Positions 1 through 8,040 of a DNA stretch of 64,000 nt are shown here, in pieces. The stretch is from assembly GCF_008329565.1 (NCBI RefSeq), contig NZ_NPKT01000012.1, forward strand, positions 1 through 64,000, read 5' to 3'. This stretch comes from Mycolicibacterium sp. P1-5 (lineage in GTDB: Bacteria; Actinomycetota; Actinomycetes; Mycobacteriales; Mycobacteriaceae). The notes under the pieces are model-generated. The model worked only from the letters and a program-made list of their open reading frames with translations. It was not told the origin of the DNA and did not search any database. Within the stretch, counting starts at the first letter, position 1; each line of letters starts with the position of its first letter. The position numbers and the translations under genes were made by a program.

Positions 1-172
1 CACACTGGCCTGCAAATGCGACAACCTCTTGGTCGAAAACAACGGCTGGAGCACCCGCCAACTGCCCAACGGCCAAACCGAATGGATCCCGCCGCCCGAG
101 GTACCACTGCGCGGCGGCACCAATGACTACCACCATCCTGAACGTTTCCTGCCGAAAGGCGACGATCCGTGA
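1..172 (+). CDS. C-terminal fragment of a 13E12-type HNH endonuclease protein
   Basis: Only the last 56 codons are present, read in the frame that starts at base 2 and ending at TGA 170-172. The peptide has the signature end of the mycobacterial DUF222/HNH (13E12 repeat) family: a Cys-containing stretch, then GWSTR, a Gly-x-Thr-Glu-Trp-Ile-Pro-Pro-Pro block and a final HHPERFL. These proteins occur in many copies in mycobacterial genomes and are thought to be nucleases, but their role is not established. The HNH catalytic core lies outside the window, so integrity cannot be judged. Confidence 0.75.
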   Translation, partial: TLACKCDNLLVENNGWSTRQLPNGQTEWIPPPEVPLRGGTNDYHHPERFLPKGDDP

Positions 173-215
173 GGCGGGGGAATGAATCGATACCCGCGGG
201 AACTTGTAGGCAAGC

Positions 216-1307
216 ATGACGTTCACGCTGACTGACGACTCAGCCCTGCTCCAGCCGATCACGATCGGGGCGAACACCGCCCGGAACCGGCTGTTCATGG
301 CGCCGCTCACGCGATCGCGCGCGCAGTCCGACGGCACGCCGAGTGACCTGCAGGTCGAGTACTACGCGCAGCGTGCGTCGGCGGGGCTGATCGTGACCGA
401 AGCAACCGCCATTTCACAGGTGGGGAACGGCGCCTACGTCAACACCCCGGGCATCTACAGCGACCAGCACCAAGAGAAGTGGTCGGACATCGCCTCGGCC
501 GTGCACGCCCAGGACGGGTTGATGTTCGTTCAGTTGTGGCACGTCGGCCGGATGGCGCACCCGGACATCAGCGGCGCGGAGTCGGTGGCGCCCTCGCCGA
601 TCGCGGCGAAGATGCTGGCGCACACCCCGGCCGGCAAGAAGCCGCTGCCGGTGCCGCGAGCATTGGGGACGCACGAGATCGCCGGTGTGGTCGCAGAATT
701 CCGCGCCGCTGCCCGGCGAGCCGTGGACGCGGGACTTGACGGCGTTGAAATCCATTCCGCCAACGGCTATCTGCTGCACCAGTTCCTGGCCGACGCCACC
801 AACACCCGCACCGACCGGTACGGCGGATCGGCGGAGAACCGGGCGCGGTTGACCGCTGAGGTCGTCGAAGCGGTCGCCGACGAGATCGGGGCCGACCGGG
901 TCGGGTTGCGCATCTCGCCGGGAAACGGCGCAGGCGATGTCAACGAGGTCGACACCGTTTCGGCCTATGAGGCTCTGCTGGAACGTGTTTCGCCACTCGG
1001 CCTGGCATACCTGCACGTTCTGATCAACCCGGACGCCCCCGAATTCGGAATCGTTCGAGCACTGTGGTCCGGGCCGTTTGTCCTGAACACCGGCCGCGAC
1101 GTCGACACCACTTTCTGCGAGCTGGAGAACCTCGCCGACTGGGGTGCCATCAGTGCGGCCGCGGTCGGCCGGGCCTATCTGGCCAACCCCGACCTCATCG
1201 AGCGGCTGCGCACCGGCGCCGAGCTGACCGAGCCCGATGTGGCCACGTTCTATTCACCGGGGCCTGCCGGTTACGTCGACTACCCGACGCTCGCTCCGAC
1301 CGCTTGA
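216..1307 (+). CDS. Old Yellow Enzyme family alkene reductase (NADH:flavin oxidoreductase)
   Basis: A 363-residue FMN-dependent ene-reductase of the OYE/NemA type, which reduces activated C=C bonds, nitro compounds or quinones with NAD(P)H in the cytosol. Family marks are the N-terminal PITIGANTARNRLFMAPLTR strand, the His-x-x-Asn substrate-binding pair in HSANGYLLHQFL near residues 179-182, the DRYGGSAENRARL segment, and the C-terminal FYSPGPAGYVDYPTL typical of OYEs. Length is normal for a single-domain OYE. The gene converges on the DUF2834 gene and overlaps its 3' end by 28 bases. The physiological substrate cannot be read from the sequence. Confidence 0.92.
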   Translation: MTFTLTDDSALLQPITIGANTARNRLFMAPLTRSRAQSDGTPSDLQVEYYAQRASAGLIVTEATAISQVGNGAYVNTPGIYSDQHQEKWSDIASAVHAQDGLMFVQLWHVGRMAHPDISGAESVAPSPIAAKMLAHTPAGKKPLPVPRALGTHEIAGVVAEFRAAARRAVDAGLDGVEIHSANGYLLHQFLADATNTRTDRYGGSAENRARLTAEVVEAVADEIGADRVGLRISPGNGAGDVNEVDTVSAYEALLERVSPLGLAYLHVLINPDAPEFGIVRALWSGPFVLNTGRDVDTTFCELENLADWGAISAAAVGRAYLANPDLIERLRTGAELTEPDVATFYSPGPAGYVDYPTLAPTA

Positions 1308-1768
1308 CGCGACTTCTCGTGCAACCGCTGCCTTTCGACAGTGGCCAGATAGAACGCCCACGCGAAGGCGAAGCTGGTGAAGAGGCTTGCGACGAAGTAG
1401 AGCCACGGGCGGCGAATGCCGCGTCGGTACCCGTCGATGATCGTGAACAGCGGAAGCAGGATCACGTTTCCGATCGTGTAGTCCTGGCTGGCTGACGCCG
1501 CTGCCGGATTGTCGTAACCCAGGGTGATGAACTGCCACCAGCTGCCGGCGCCGGTGAAGACGTTGCCGGTTCCGTCGGCGTACTGGTGCACGAACCGGAT
1601 GTTGAAGTACCAGCCGAGCACTATCGACGCGATGCCGACCAGGTAATAGAGGATCTCGAGGGCACTGACCGCGGGACCATTCGCGGGCCGGCGGAAGACC
1701 CCGGGATTGGAGCCGATGATCCACGCGATGACGAGGACGGCAAGTACTGCGTGAACGAGGAGCGTCAT
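1280..1768 (-). CDS. DUF2834-type integral membrane protein
   Basis: A 162-residue protein with about four hydrophobic segments: near residues 3-20, 38-56, 98-115 and 120-140. The second segment ends in a Trp-Tyr-Phe-Asn motif and there is an SWWQFITLGYDNPAA loop. This pattern matches the DUF2834 family of small membrane proteins of unknown function. It is divergent from the TetR gene at 1843, and the 74-base gap holds a perfect palindrome, so control by that TetR protein is likely. It overlaps the OYE gene tail to tail by 28 bases. Confidence 0.7.
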   Translation of the reverse strand: MTLLVHAVLAVLVIAWIIGSNPGVFRRPANGPAVSALEILYYLVGIASIVLGWYFNIRFVHQYADGTGNVFTGAGSWWQFITLGYDNPAAASASQDYTIGNVILLPLFTIIDGYRRGIRRPWLYFVASLFTSFAFAWAFYLATVERQRLHEKSRQAVGASVG

Positions 1769-1802
1769 GGCTACGTAACTGTAGTGAACTTCAATTATCG
1801 TT

Positions 1803-1818
1803 TTGTCAATTTTGACAA
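1803..1818. promoter_or_regulatory. Palindromic operator between DUF2834 gene and tetR
   Basis: TTGTCAA-TT-TTGACAA is an inverted repeat with perfect 7-base arms and a 2-base spacer. It sits in an AT-rich patch that stands out from the GC-rich surroundings, 24 bases before the TetR start and 34 before the divergent start. Size and position fit a TetR-family operator controlling both genes. That TetR1843 binds here is inference. Confidence 0.65.
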
Positions 1819-1842
1819 TTCTTTTTGCGGTAGGTTACCCCC

Positions 1843-2442
1843 GTGGTTCGCCCTGCTCAGACAGCGCGCAGCGAGCGCACGCGTGACGCCCTGCGCCGCG
1901 CCGCCCTCGTGCGCTTCCTGGCGCAAGGCGTCGAGGACACCTCCGCCGAGCAGATCGCCGGCGACGCCGGCGTCTCACTGCGCACCTTCTACCGGCACTT
2001 CACCTCCAAGCACGACCTGCTCTTCGCCGACTACGACGTCGGCCTGGAGTGGTTTCGCGCCGCCTTACAGGCCCGTTCGCCTGGCGAGTCGATCATCGAA
2101 TCGGTGCAGTCGGCTATCGACGCCTCGCCCTACGACCCGGAAGCGGTCGCCCAGATCGCCGCGCTGCGGGCCAGGGAACTCGACCCCGGCCGCATCGTGC
2201 GCCACACCCGGCAGGTGGAAGCCGAGTTCGCCGACGCGATCGCCGAGCAGCTGTCGAAGAGCAGTGCGCCGAAGACACCTGACGAGCGCCTGAGGGTGAT
2301 CGTGACGGCACGGTGTATCGCCGCAGCCGTCTTCGGTGCCATGGAACTGTGGATGGTCGGCGAGGATAGATCGCTGGCCGAGTTGGGACGGCTGTGCCGC
2401 ACCGCGCTGGCGTCCCTGCGCCACGGCATCATCGACGAGTGA
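1843..2442 (+). CDS. TetR/AcrR family transcriptional regulator
   Basis: A 199-residue one-component regulator starting at GTG. The N-terminal helix-turn-helix is clear: RSERTRDALRRAALVRFLAQG, then EQIAGDAGVSLRTFYRHFTSKHDLLFADY at about residues 35-65. The rest is the helical ligand and dimer domain, with no recognisable ligand signature. It probably represses itself and the divergent DUF2834 membrane-protein gene through the palindrome at 1803-1818. Its 3' end overlaps the convergent cation transporter gene by 14 bases. Confidence 0.9.
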   Translation: MVRPAQTARSERTRDALRRAALVRFLAQGVEDTSAEQIAGDAGVSLRTFYRHFTSKHDLLFADYDVGLEWFRAALQARSPGESIIESVQSAIDASPYDPEAVAQIAALRARELDPGRIVRHTRQVEAEFADAIAEQLSKSSAPKTPDERLRVIVTARCIAAAVFGAMELWMVGEDRSLAELGRLCRTALASLRHGIIDE

Positions 2443-3373
2443 CGGCGTCGTCCAATTCGGCGGGCTCGGCGATTGTCAGCACGACGTCGACGATGTGCGG
2501 ATCGGCTTCCAGCCTGCGTTCTAGATCACGCAGGGTGTGCGCGATCCGCGACTCGATCTGATCACCCACCAGATCCACGCTGGCGACCACGAAGAGTTGC
2601 CTCGGACCGACGAACTCGAGCCGGATGAAACGGACCGAGGAGACTTCGTCAAGTTCTTCGATCGAGGCCACAACGGCGTCACGCAATTGCGGCGTCCCGG
2701 GTTCCCCGGTCAGAAAGCGCCGGTTGCGGTCGATCAGCAGCACCGCCACCACGCCGAGCAGCAGCCCCACCAGAATCGACCCGGCCGCATCCCAGGCCGC
2801 GACCCCGGTGAGTTCATGCATTCCGATGCCTGCGGCCGCCAACACGATTCCGATCAGCGCGGCGCTGTCCTCGGCGAATACCGCACGCACTGTCGGATCG
2901 GACGTCCGCAGCGCATACTCGAGCACCTCGCGATCCATTGCGTGCGCATCGGTGCGCAGCTGCCGCACCGCCTGCGCCCAGGAGATGCCCTCCATCACCA
3001 GCGCGATGCCGAGCACCACATAGGCGACCAGGTAGTGCTCGTCGGCCGGCCGATCGTCCAGTAGTTCGTTGACCCCGCGCCAGACCGACACGGTCCCCCC
3101 GACGACGAAAAGGCCCACCGCCGCCAGCAGCGACCAGACGTATGCCTCCCTGCCGTAGCCCAGCGGGTGCCTGCGGTCGGCAACCCGGCTACTGCGTCGG
3201 TTCGCGACCATCAGGAACGCCTGGTTGCCGGTGTCCGCCCAGGAGTGCGCAGCCTCTGCCGCCATCGACGCCGACCCGGACAGCACGCCGGCCAATGTCT
3301 TGGCGAGAGCGACGACCAGATTGGTGGCGAACGCGATCGCGACTGTCTTGGTGCTCTCTGTCGGTGCCGTCAT
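2429..3373 (-). CDS. Cation diffusion facilitator (CDF) family transporter
   Basis: A 314-residue CDF protein, a divalent metal/proton antiporter of the inner membrane. The CDF start is obvious: TM1 with NLVVALAKTLAGVLSGSASMAAEAAHSWADTGNQ (the His and Asp of this helix are metal-site candidates), then a loop containing RRHPLGYGREAYVW, and four further membrane segments. After about residue 200 comes the cytoplasmic CDF dimerisation domain (LEVDPHIV-like ending). The metal (Zn, Mn, Fe or Co) cannot be assigned. It is divergent from the NTF2-like gene with a 32-base gap. Confidence 0.88.
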   Translation of the reverse strand: MTAPTESTKTVAIAFATNLVVALAKTLAGVLSGSASMAAEAAHSWADTGNQAFLMVANRRSSRVADRRHPLGYGREAYVWSLLAAVGLFVVGGTVSVWRGVNELLDDRPADEHYLVAYVVLGIALVMEGISWAQAVRQLRTDAHAMDREVLEYALRTSDPTVRAVFAEDSAALIGIVLAAAGIGMHELTGVAAWDAAGSILVGLLLGVVAVLLIDRNRRFLTGEPGTPQLRDAVVASIEELDEVSSVRFIRLEFVGPRQLFVVASVDLVGDQIESRIAHTLRDLERRLEADPHIVDVVLTIAEPAELDDAVTRR

Positions 3374-3405
3374 TCCCGCTGGGGTACCCGTGGCATGCTG
3401 ACCAC

Positions 3406-3798
3406 ATGCATGCCTTTCGCGCCGCCGTCGAAGCCGGTGATTTCGATGCCCTGCCCGCCCTGTGCGCCGAGGATGTCGTCTTTCGGAGCCCGGTCGCGCA
3501 CAAGCCCTATCAGGGCCGCGACCAGATCGGCGTTATCCTGCGCGCGGTATCGCGGGTGTTCGCCGACCTCACCTACGTGAAGGAGATCGGCGGCGAGGGC
3601 CAGGCGGACCATGCGTTGGTCTTCACTGCGAAGGTCGGTGACCTCGACATCAACGGCTGCGACTTCCTGCACACCCGCGAAGACGGGCTCATCGACGAGT
3701 TCACCGTGATGCTGCGGCCGCTCAAAGCCGTCACGGTGTTCGCTGAGCGGATGGCGAAAGAATTTGAAAAAGAAATGGCTGCCGCCGGTTTGGTGTGA
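3406..3798 (+). CDS. NTF2-like (SnoaL-fold) protein
   Basis: A 130-residue protein starting at ATG 3406 (MHAFRAAVEAGDFDALPALCAEDVVF). The frame is open further upstream, but that part is antisense to the CDF gene, so the later start is preferred. The pattern of an N-terminal helix, LCAEDVVFRSPVAHKPYQGRDQIG, and a closing beta-sheet with FTVMLRPLKAV is typical of NTF2-like/SnoaL-type small-molecule-binding or isomerase-like domains. Members are functionally diverse and no substrate can be named. Confidence 0.75.
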   Translation: MHAFRAAVEAGDFDALPALCAEDVVFRSPVAHKPYQGRDQIGVILRAVSRVFADLTYVKEIGGEGQADHALVFTAKVGDLDINGCDFLHTREDGLIDEFTVMLRPLKAVTVFAERMAKEFEKEMAAAGLV

Positions 3799-3851
3799 TT
3801 CCTCGGCGTGGGTCCGCAAATCGGCGGCTCGGGCGGAGCACTATCTAGGGC

Positions 3852-4259
3852 ATGGCGAGGATCGGTGACGACTCCCTGATCGTGCGCGGCGAGCAGCGTG
3901 CCGACGGCACTTGGCTTTTCACGATCCGCTATACCGTGCACTTCGAGCCCGGCGAGCTGGGGACCCGCTTCGCCGACTCGGTGCAGGTGTCCGCGGACGG
4001 CGGTGCGACGCCGGTCCCGTTCGTCGCCTGTGGCCGCTCGGTGCTGCGCAAGAAGCGCGTCGTCGTCGACGACAAGGCGTTGACCGACCACGCCTATGCG
4101 ACGGTGTGCGTGCGCCGACGCGGCGGCTCCGACGCACTGACTCAGTCGGCGCGGTTGCGCAGAATCGCCGCCCAATCGCTGGGCACCCGGCCGCGCGGGC
4201 CCGGCGTGGTCTCCTCGGACGGCCGGCTCACCGGCGGGGCCAAGTCCGGCCCGTCGTAG
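3852..4259 (+). CDS. Conserved-looking hypothetical protein
   Basis: A 135-codon frame from ATG. Residues 1-105 look like real protein, with beta-rich alternation such as WLFTIRYTVHFEPGELGTRF and SVLRKKRVVVDDKALTDHAYATV. I do not recognise the family. The last roughly 39 codons run antisense over the convergent UBP zinc-finger gene (118-base overlap) and are rich in Gly, Ser, Arg and Pro, so the genuine C-terminus may be shorter, or a frameshift may have extended it. No signal peptide or membrane segment is visible. Confidence 0.5.
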   Translation: MARIGDDSLIVRGEQRADGTWLFTIRYTVHFEPGELGTRFADSVQVSADGGATPVPFVACGRSVLRKKRVVVDDKALTDHAYATVCVRRRGGSDALTQSARLRRIAAQSLGTRPRGPGVVSSDGRLTGGAKSGPS

Positions 4260-4495
4260 TACTCGTTGGTCTGGTAATCCCAGAACCAGTCTTCGCCCGG
4301 CTCGAACGAGCGGATGATCGGATGTCCGCTGTCCCGCCAATGCGCGGCGGCGTGCCGCATCAGCGAATCATCGCAACAGCCGATGTGCCCGCAGGCGGCG
4401 CAGCGCCGCAGGTGCACCCACCAGCCGCCTGCCGCTTCGCATTCGACGCATCCGGTGCCACTTGGCGGAACCGACGGATCAACCGCTTCACCCAT
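4142..4495 (-). CDS. UBP-type zinc finger domain protein
   Basis: A 117-residue protein built around a UBP (ubiquitin-hydrolase-type) zinc finger: a CVEC pair, then CAACGHIGCCD, then a His-rich helix RHAAAHWRDSGHPIIRSF. This Cys/His spacing is the family signature. In bacteria such small stand-alone UBP proteins have no established function; in eukaryotes the fold binds ubiquitin C-termini. ATG 4495 is chosen because the frame upstream is antisense to the SRPBCC genes. It overlaps the hypothetical gene on the other strand by 118 bases. Confidence 0.82.
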   Translation of the reverse strand: MGEAVDPSVPPSGTGCVECEAAGGWWVHLRRCAACGHIGCCDDSLMRHAAAHWRDSGHPIIRSFEPGEDWFWDYQTNEYYDGPDLAPPVSRPSEETTPGPRGRVPSDWAAILRNRAD

Positions 4496-4561
4496 GGCTG
4501 TGAGCCTAAGCCCCCGTGCGGAACTCGCGTGTAATTGCCGCCCACCAACTAGGGTCACGCC

Positions 4562-5002
4562 ATGGCAACTAAAGATTCCCGTGAGGTCGTGATCGAGGCG
4601 AGCCCCGAGGAGATCCTCGCGGTGATCACGGACGTCGAGTCGACGCCGAGCTGGTCGCCGCAATACCAGAGCGCGGAGGTGCTCGAGTCCTACGACGACG
4701 GCCGACCGCACAAGGTCAAGATGGTGATCAAGGCAGCAGGCCTGACCGACGAGCAGACCGTCGAATACAGCTACGGCGACAACGTGGTGAGCTGGACACT
4801 TCTCAAGGCCAGCCAATTGCGTTCGCAAGAGGGCAAGTACACGCTGACCCCCGACGGCGACAAGACCAAGTTGCGCTTCGACCTGTCGATCGATCTGGCG
4901 GTGCCGCTGCCCGGCTTCGTGGTCAAGCGCGTCATCAAGGGAGCGCTGGAGACCGCCACCGATGGGCTGCGCAAGCAGGTACTGAAACTTCAGAAGGGAT
5001 AG
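4562..5002 (+). CDS. SRPBCC family protein (START-like), first of three paralogues
   Basis: A 146-residue helix-grip protein of the polyketide cyclase/dehydrase (SRPBCC) superfamily, which makes a hydrophobic ligand cavity. It has the usual start, EVVIEASPEEILAVITDVESTPSWSP, and an end helix with [20 protein letters not shown]. Two close relatives follow at 5037 and 6634, on either side of a CoA-transferase gene. From memory this is the Rv0854-Rv0857 block of M. tuberculosis. A role in binding or modifying a lipid or acyl-CoA is plausible but unproven. Confidence 0.88.
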   Translation: MATKDSREVVIEASPEEILAVITDVESTPSWSPQYQSAEVLESYDDGRPHKVKMVIKAAGLTDEQTVEYSYGDNVVSWTLLKASQLRSQEGKYTLTPDGDKTKLRFDLSIDLAVPLPGFVVKRVIKGALETATDGLRKQVLKLQKG

Positions 5003-5036
5003 TTTCGAAACCATCTCTGCGGGCAATGGTGGCGAT

Positions 5037-5480
5037 ATGGCCATCACCGAGACCCGCGAGGTCACCATCGAGGCAACGCCCGACGAGATCCTGGCTGTGC
5101 TGTACGACCTCGAGTCGTTGCCGAAGTGGTCCTCGGCGCACCAGAAGGTCGAGGTGCTGGAGAGAGACTCCGACGGACATCCGACCAAATCTCGCCAGAC
5201 GGTCAAGGTCGTCGGCGTCAACGACGAGCAGGTGCTCGACTACACCGTGCAGCCCGACGGGGTCAGCTGGACTCTGGTCAGCTCCAAACAGCAACGCGCA
5301 CAAGAAGGTCGTTACACATTGGCTCCCGAAGGCGAGTCGACCCGGGTGCGTTTCGAGTTGACCGTCGACCCACTTGTCCCGCTGCCCGGCTTCGTGGTCA
5401 AACGCGGTGCCAAAGGTCTGATGGAAACCGCGACCGACGGTTTGCGCAAGCAAGTTCTCAAGTCCAAGAAGGGTGGCTGA
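5037..5480 (+). CDS. SRPBCC family protein (START-like), second paralogue
   Basis: A 147-residue SRPBCC protein, 34 bases after the first paralogue. The two share REV(V/T)IEA(S/T)P(E/D)EILAV, the central Trp-Thr-Leu-(L/V) strand and the LPGFVVKR...[12 protein letters not shown]-terminal helix, so they arose by tandem duplication. The CoA-transferase gene begins 14 bases later on the same strand, which suggests one transcript. The ligand is unknown. Confidence 0.88.
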   Translation: MAITETREVTIEATPDEILAVLYDLESLPKWSSAHQKVEVLERDSDGHPTKSRQTVKVVGVNDEQVLDYTVQPDGVSWTLVSSKQQRAQEGRYTLAPEGESTRVRFELTVDPLVPLPGFVVKRGAKGLMETATDGLRKQVLKSKKGG

Positions 5481-5494
5481 GCTACCTTTCAGTC

Positions 5495-6574
5495 GTGACG
5501 AACAACGGACCCCTGGCCGGCGTCCGGGTTATCGAGTTGGGCGGTATAGGCCCGGGCCCGCACGCCGGGATGATCTTGGCGGACCTGGGTGCCGACGTGG
5601 TGCGGGTGCGGCGCCCAGGCGGGCTGCAGATGCCGGCGGAGAACGTCGACCTCATGCACCGCGGCAAGCGGGTGGTCGATCTCGACGTCAAGTCCCAGCC
5701 CGATGTGCTGCTCGAACTCGCGGCGAAGGCCGACGTGCTGCTGGACTGTTTTCGTCCCGGGACCTGTGAGCGCCTCGGCATCGGGCCCGAGCACTGCGCG
5801 GCCGTCAACCCGAGGCTGATCTTCGCGCGCATCACCGGCTGGGGTCAGGACGGCCCGCTGGCGTCGACCGCGGGCCACGACATCAACTACCTGTCTCAGA
5901 CCGGCGCGCTGAGTGCGATCGGCTATCGCGACCGCCCGCCGGTGGCGCCGCTGAACCTGGTCGCCGACTTCGGCGGCGGCTCGATGCTGGTGCTGCTCGG
6001 CGTCGTGGCCGCCCTCTTCGAACGGGAGAAGTCCGGCCGTGGCCAGGTCATCGACGCCGCGATGGTCGACGGCGTCAGCGTGCTGGCGCAGATGATGTGG
6101 ACGATGAAGGCCACCGGCTCGCTCACCGACCAGCGGGAATCCTTCTTGCTCGACGGCGGTGCGCCGTTCTACCGGACCTACGAGACGGCCGACGGCGGCT
6201 ATATGGCGGTTGGCGCGATCGAACCGCAGTTCTTCGCCCTGTTGCTGGCCGGGCTAGGCCTCTCGGCCGACGAGGTGCCCAGCCAATTCGACCGTGCCCG
6301 CTATTCCGAGATGCGGGAGCTGTTCACAACGACCTTCGCCGGCAAGACCCGCGACGAGTGGACGGCCACTTTCGCCGGGACCGATGCGTGTGTGACGCCG
6401 GTGCTCAGCTGGACCGAGGCCGCCGCAAGCGAACACCTTTTGGCGCGCCGCACCGTTATCGACGTCGACGGCACACAGCAGGCCGCGCCCGCGCCGCGGT
6501 TCTCCCGCAGTGCGGCCGGACTGGTTGGCCCGCCGCCGCACAGCACGACCTCGCTCGCCGACATCAATTGGTAA
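5495..6574 (+). CDS. far: CaiB/BaiF CoA-transferase family protein, alpha-methylacyl-CoA racemase-like
   Basis: A 359-residue class III CoA-transferase-fold enzyme. It is most like alpha-methylacyl-CoA racemases, which invert the 2-methyl centre of branched acyl-CoAs so that beta-oxidation can proceed. It has the N-terminal [30 protein letters not shown], the [27 protein letters not shown] block with the catalytic-type His, and [11 protein letters not shown] with the catalytic-type Asp. The start is GTG 5495, a normal N-terminus for the family. M. tuberculosis far (Rv0855) has the same SRPBCC neighbours. The exact substrate is not visible. Confidence 0.85.
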   Translation: MTNNGPLAGVRVIELGGIGPGPHAGMILADLGADVVRVRRPGGLQMPAENVDLMHRGKRVVDLDVKSQPDVLLELAAKADVLLDCFRPGTCERLGIGPEHCAAVNPRLIFARITGWGQDGPLASTAGHDINYLSQTGALSAIGYRDRPPVAPLNLVADFGGGSMLVLLGVVAALFEREKSGRGQVIDAAMVDGVSVLAQMMWTMKATGSLTDQRESFLLDGGAPFYRTYETADGGYMAVGAIEPQFFALLLAGLGLSADEVPSQFDRARYSEMRELFTTTFAGKTRDEWTATFAGTDACVTPVLSWTEAAASEHLLARRTVIDVDGTQQAAPAPRFSRSAAGLVGPPPHSTTSLADINW

Positions 6575-6633
6575 TGGTTCAACTCACCGAAAGCCGACAC
6601 ACCCGCCGGCTTGGGTAACTACGTTTGCTGATT

Positions 6634-7086
6634 GTGGCGGTACGGGCATCGCGCGAGATTGTGATCGACGCCCCGCCGGAGGCCGTTCTCGACGCGATCG
6701 CCGATGTCGAGGCGGCGCCGACGTGGTCGTCGGTCCACAAGCATGTCCATATCGTGGATCGCTACGCCGACGGACGGCCCCGGCTGGTCAAGGTCACCGT
6801 GAAAGTGCTCGGCATCGTCGACCACGAACTCCTCGAATACCACTGGGGGCGGGACTGGGTGGTGTGGGACGCCGAGCGAACCGCGCAGCAGCACGCCCAG
6901 CACGGCGAGTACACCCTGCGCCCGGAGGGTGAGGGCACCCGAGTGCGGTTCGATCTCACCCTCGAGCCGTCCACCCCGCTGCCGCACTTCCTGGTCAAGC
7001 GCGCGAAAAAGGCGGTGCTGACAGCCGCGACCGAAGGCCTGCGCGGCTTCGTGCTCAGCCACAAGGGTTCGCTTCAGCGCGAATAG
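6634..7086 (+). CDS. SRPBCC family protein (START-like), third paralogue
   Basis: A roughly 150-residue relative of the two SRPBCC genes upstream: REIVIDAPPEAVLDAIADVEAAPTWS, a VVWDAERTAQQ strand, and LPHFLVKRAKKAVLTAATEGLRGFVL as the closing helix. GTG 6634 is preferred; a TTG three codons earlier (6625) is possible, and neither has a clear ribosome-binding site. Key positions differ from the pair at 4562/5037, for example a basic, Lys-rich last helix, so it may bind a different ligand. Confidence 0.85.
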   Translation: MAVRASREIVIDAPPEAVLDAIADVEAAPTWSSVHKHVHIVDRYADGRPRLVKVTVKVLGIVDHELLEYHWGRDWVVWDAERTAQQHAQHGEYTLRPEGEGTRVRFDLTLEPSTPLPHFLVKRAKKAVLTAATEGLRGFVLSHKGSLQRE

Positions 7087-7125
7087 ATCGGAATGCCCGC
7101 CGGTGCTATCGGCGTTGGGGCAGAC

Positions 7126-8040
7126 ATGACGACCGGAGTGATACTGCTGCCGAATCCCGATGCCGACAACGCCGTGGACGATGTCATCGCCCAGGCCCGA
7201 GCCGCGTACGCCGCGGGCGTCGGTCAGGTCTGGTTCGCCCAACGGTTCGACCTCGACGCCATCGCGTTGGCCGGGGTGGTCGGCGCCGCGGTGCCCGGTC
7301 TCGGTGTGGGAACGTCTGTCGTACCGCTGAATCCGCGTCACCCGCTGATCGTCGCCGGACTGGCGCAGACCGCGCAGGCCGCCAGCCACGGAAACTTCAG
7401 CCTCGGTCTCGGGCTGGGCGCGCATGAACCCGAACGGGTGGCGTTCGGTCAGGCCTGGCCCAATACGATCGCCCGGCTGCGTGAGCACCACACCGTGCTG
7501 CGGTCCGTATTCGACAGCGGCTCAGTGCATTTCCACGGCTCGGAGCTGTCGGCCGACCCGGAGTGGGACGTCGCGGTGCCGGGCGGGACCCCGGTACCGG
7601 TATACGTGGCGGCGATGGGCCCGAAGGCCCTCGCGGTCACGGGTGAGTTGGCCGACGGGACCTTGCCGTATCTGGCCGGTCCGCGCACCATCGGCGAATT
7701 CATCGTGCCGACGATCGGTAAGGCCGCGCGAGAGGCGGGCCGGCCGCGTCCCCGGATCATCGCCGCCGTGCCGGTCCTGGTGACCGACGACGAGACGGCC
7801 GGGCGGGAGGCCGCCGCCGAACATCTTGCCTTCTACACCAGTATTCCGTCGTACCAGAACGTGATTGCCCGCGAGGGTGTGGAAAACATCGCTGAGCTCG
7901 CCGCCGTGGGTTCCGTTGACGCCGTGCAACGCCAGCTACGGCGCTATCTCGAGGCGGGCGCAACCGATCTGGTGCTCAGCCCCCTGTGGACGCAGCCCGT
8001 CTCACGGGAGGCGCTATGGGAGGTCGCGGCCGCCCTGTAA
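7126..8040 (+). CDS. LLM class F420-dependent oxidoreductase
   Basis: A luciferase-like monooxygenase-fold protein of about 304 residues from ATG 7126, which has GGGG five bases upstream; ATG 7093 would add 11 unconserved-looking residues. Features are VWFAQRFDLDAIALAGVV, TSVVPLNPRHPL, LGLGAHEP, and a C-terminal helical part with VGSVDAVQRQLRRYLEAGATDLVLSPL. Mycobacterial members of this TIM-barrel family usually use coenzyme F420; the substrate is unknown. It ends 27 bases inside the convergent dapC gene. Confidence 0.85.
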   Translation: MTTGVILLPNPDADNAVDDVIAQARAAYAAGVGQVWFAQRFDLDAIALAGVVGAAVPGLGVGTSVVPLNPRHPLIVAGLAQTAQAASHGNFSLGLGLGAHEPERVAFGQAWPNTIARLREHHTVLRSVFDSGSVHFHGSELSADPEWDVAVPGGTPVPVYVAAMGPKALAVTGELADGTLPYLAGPRTIGEFIVPTIGKAAREAGRPRPRIIAAVPVLVTDDETAGREAAAEHLAFYTSIPSYQNVIAREGVENIAELAAVGSVDAVQRQLRRYLEAGATDLVLSPLWTQPVSREALWEVAAAL

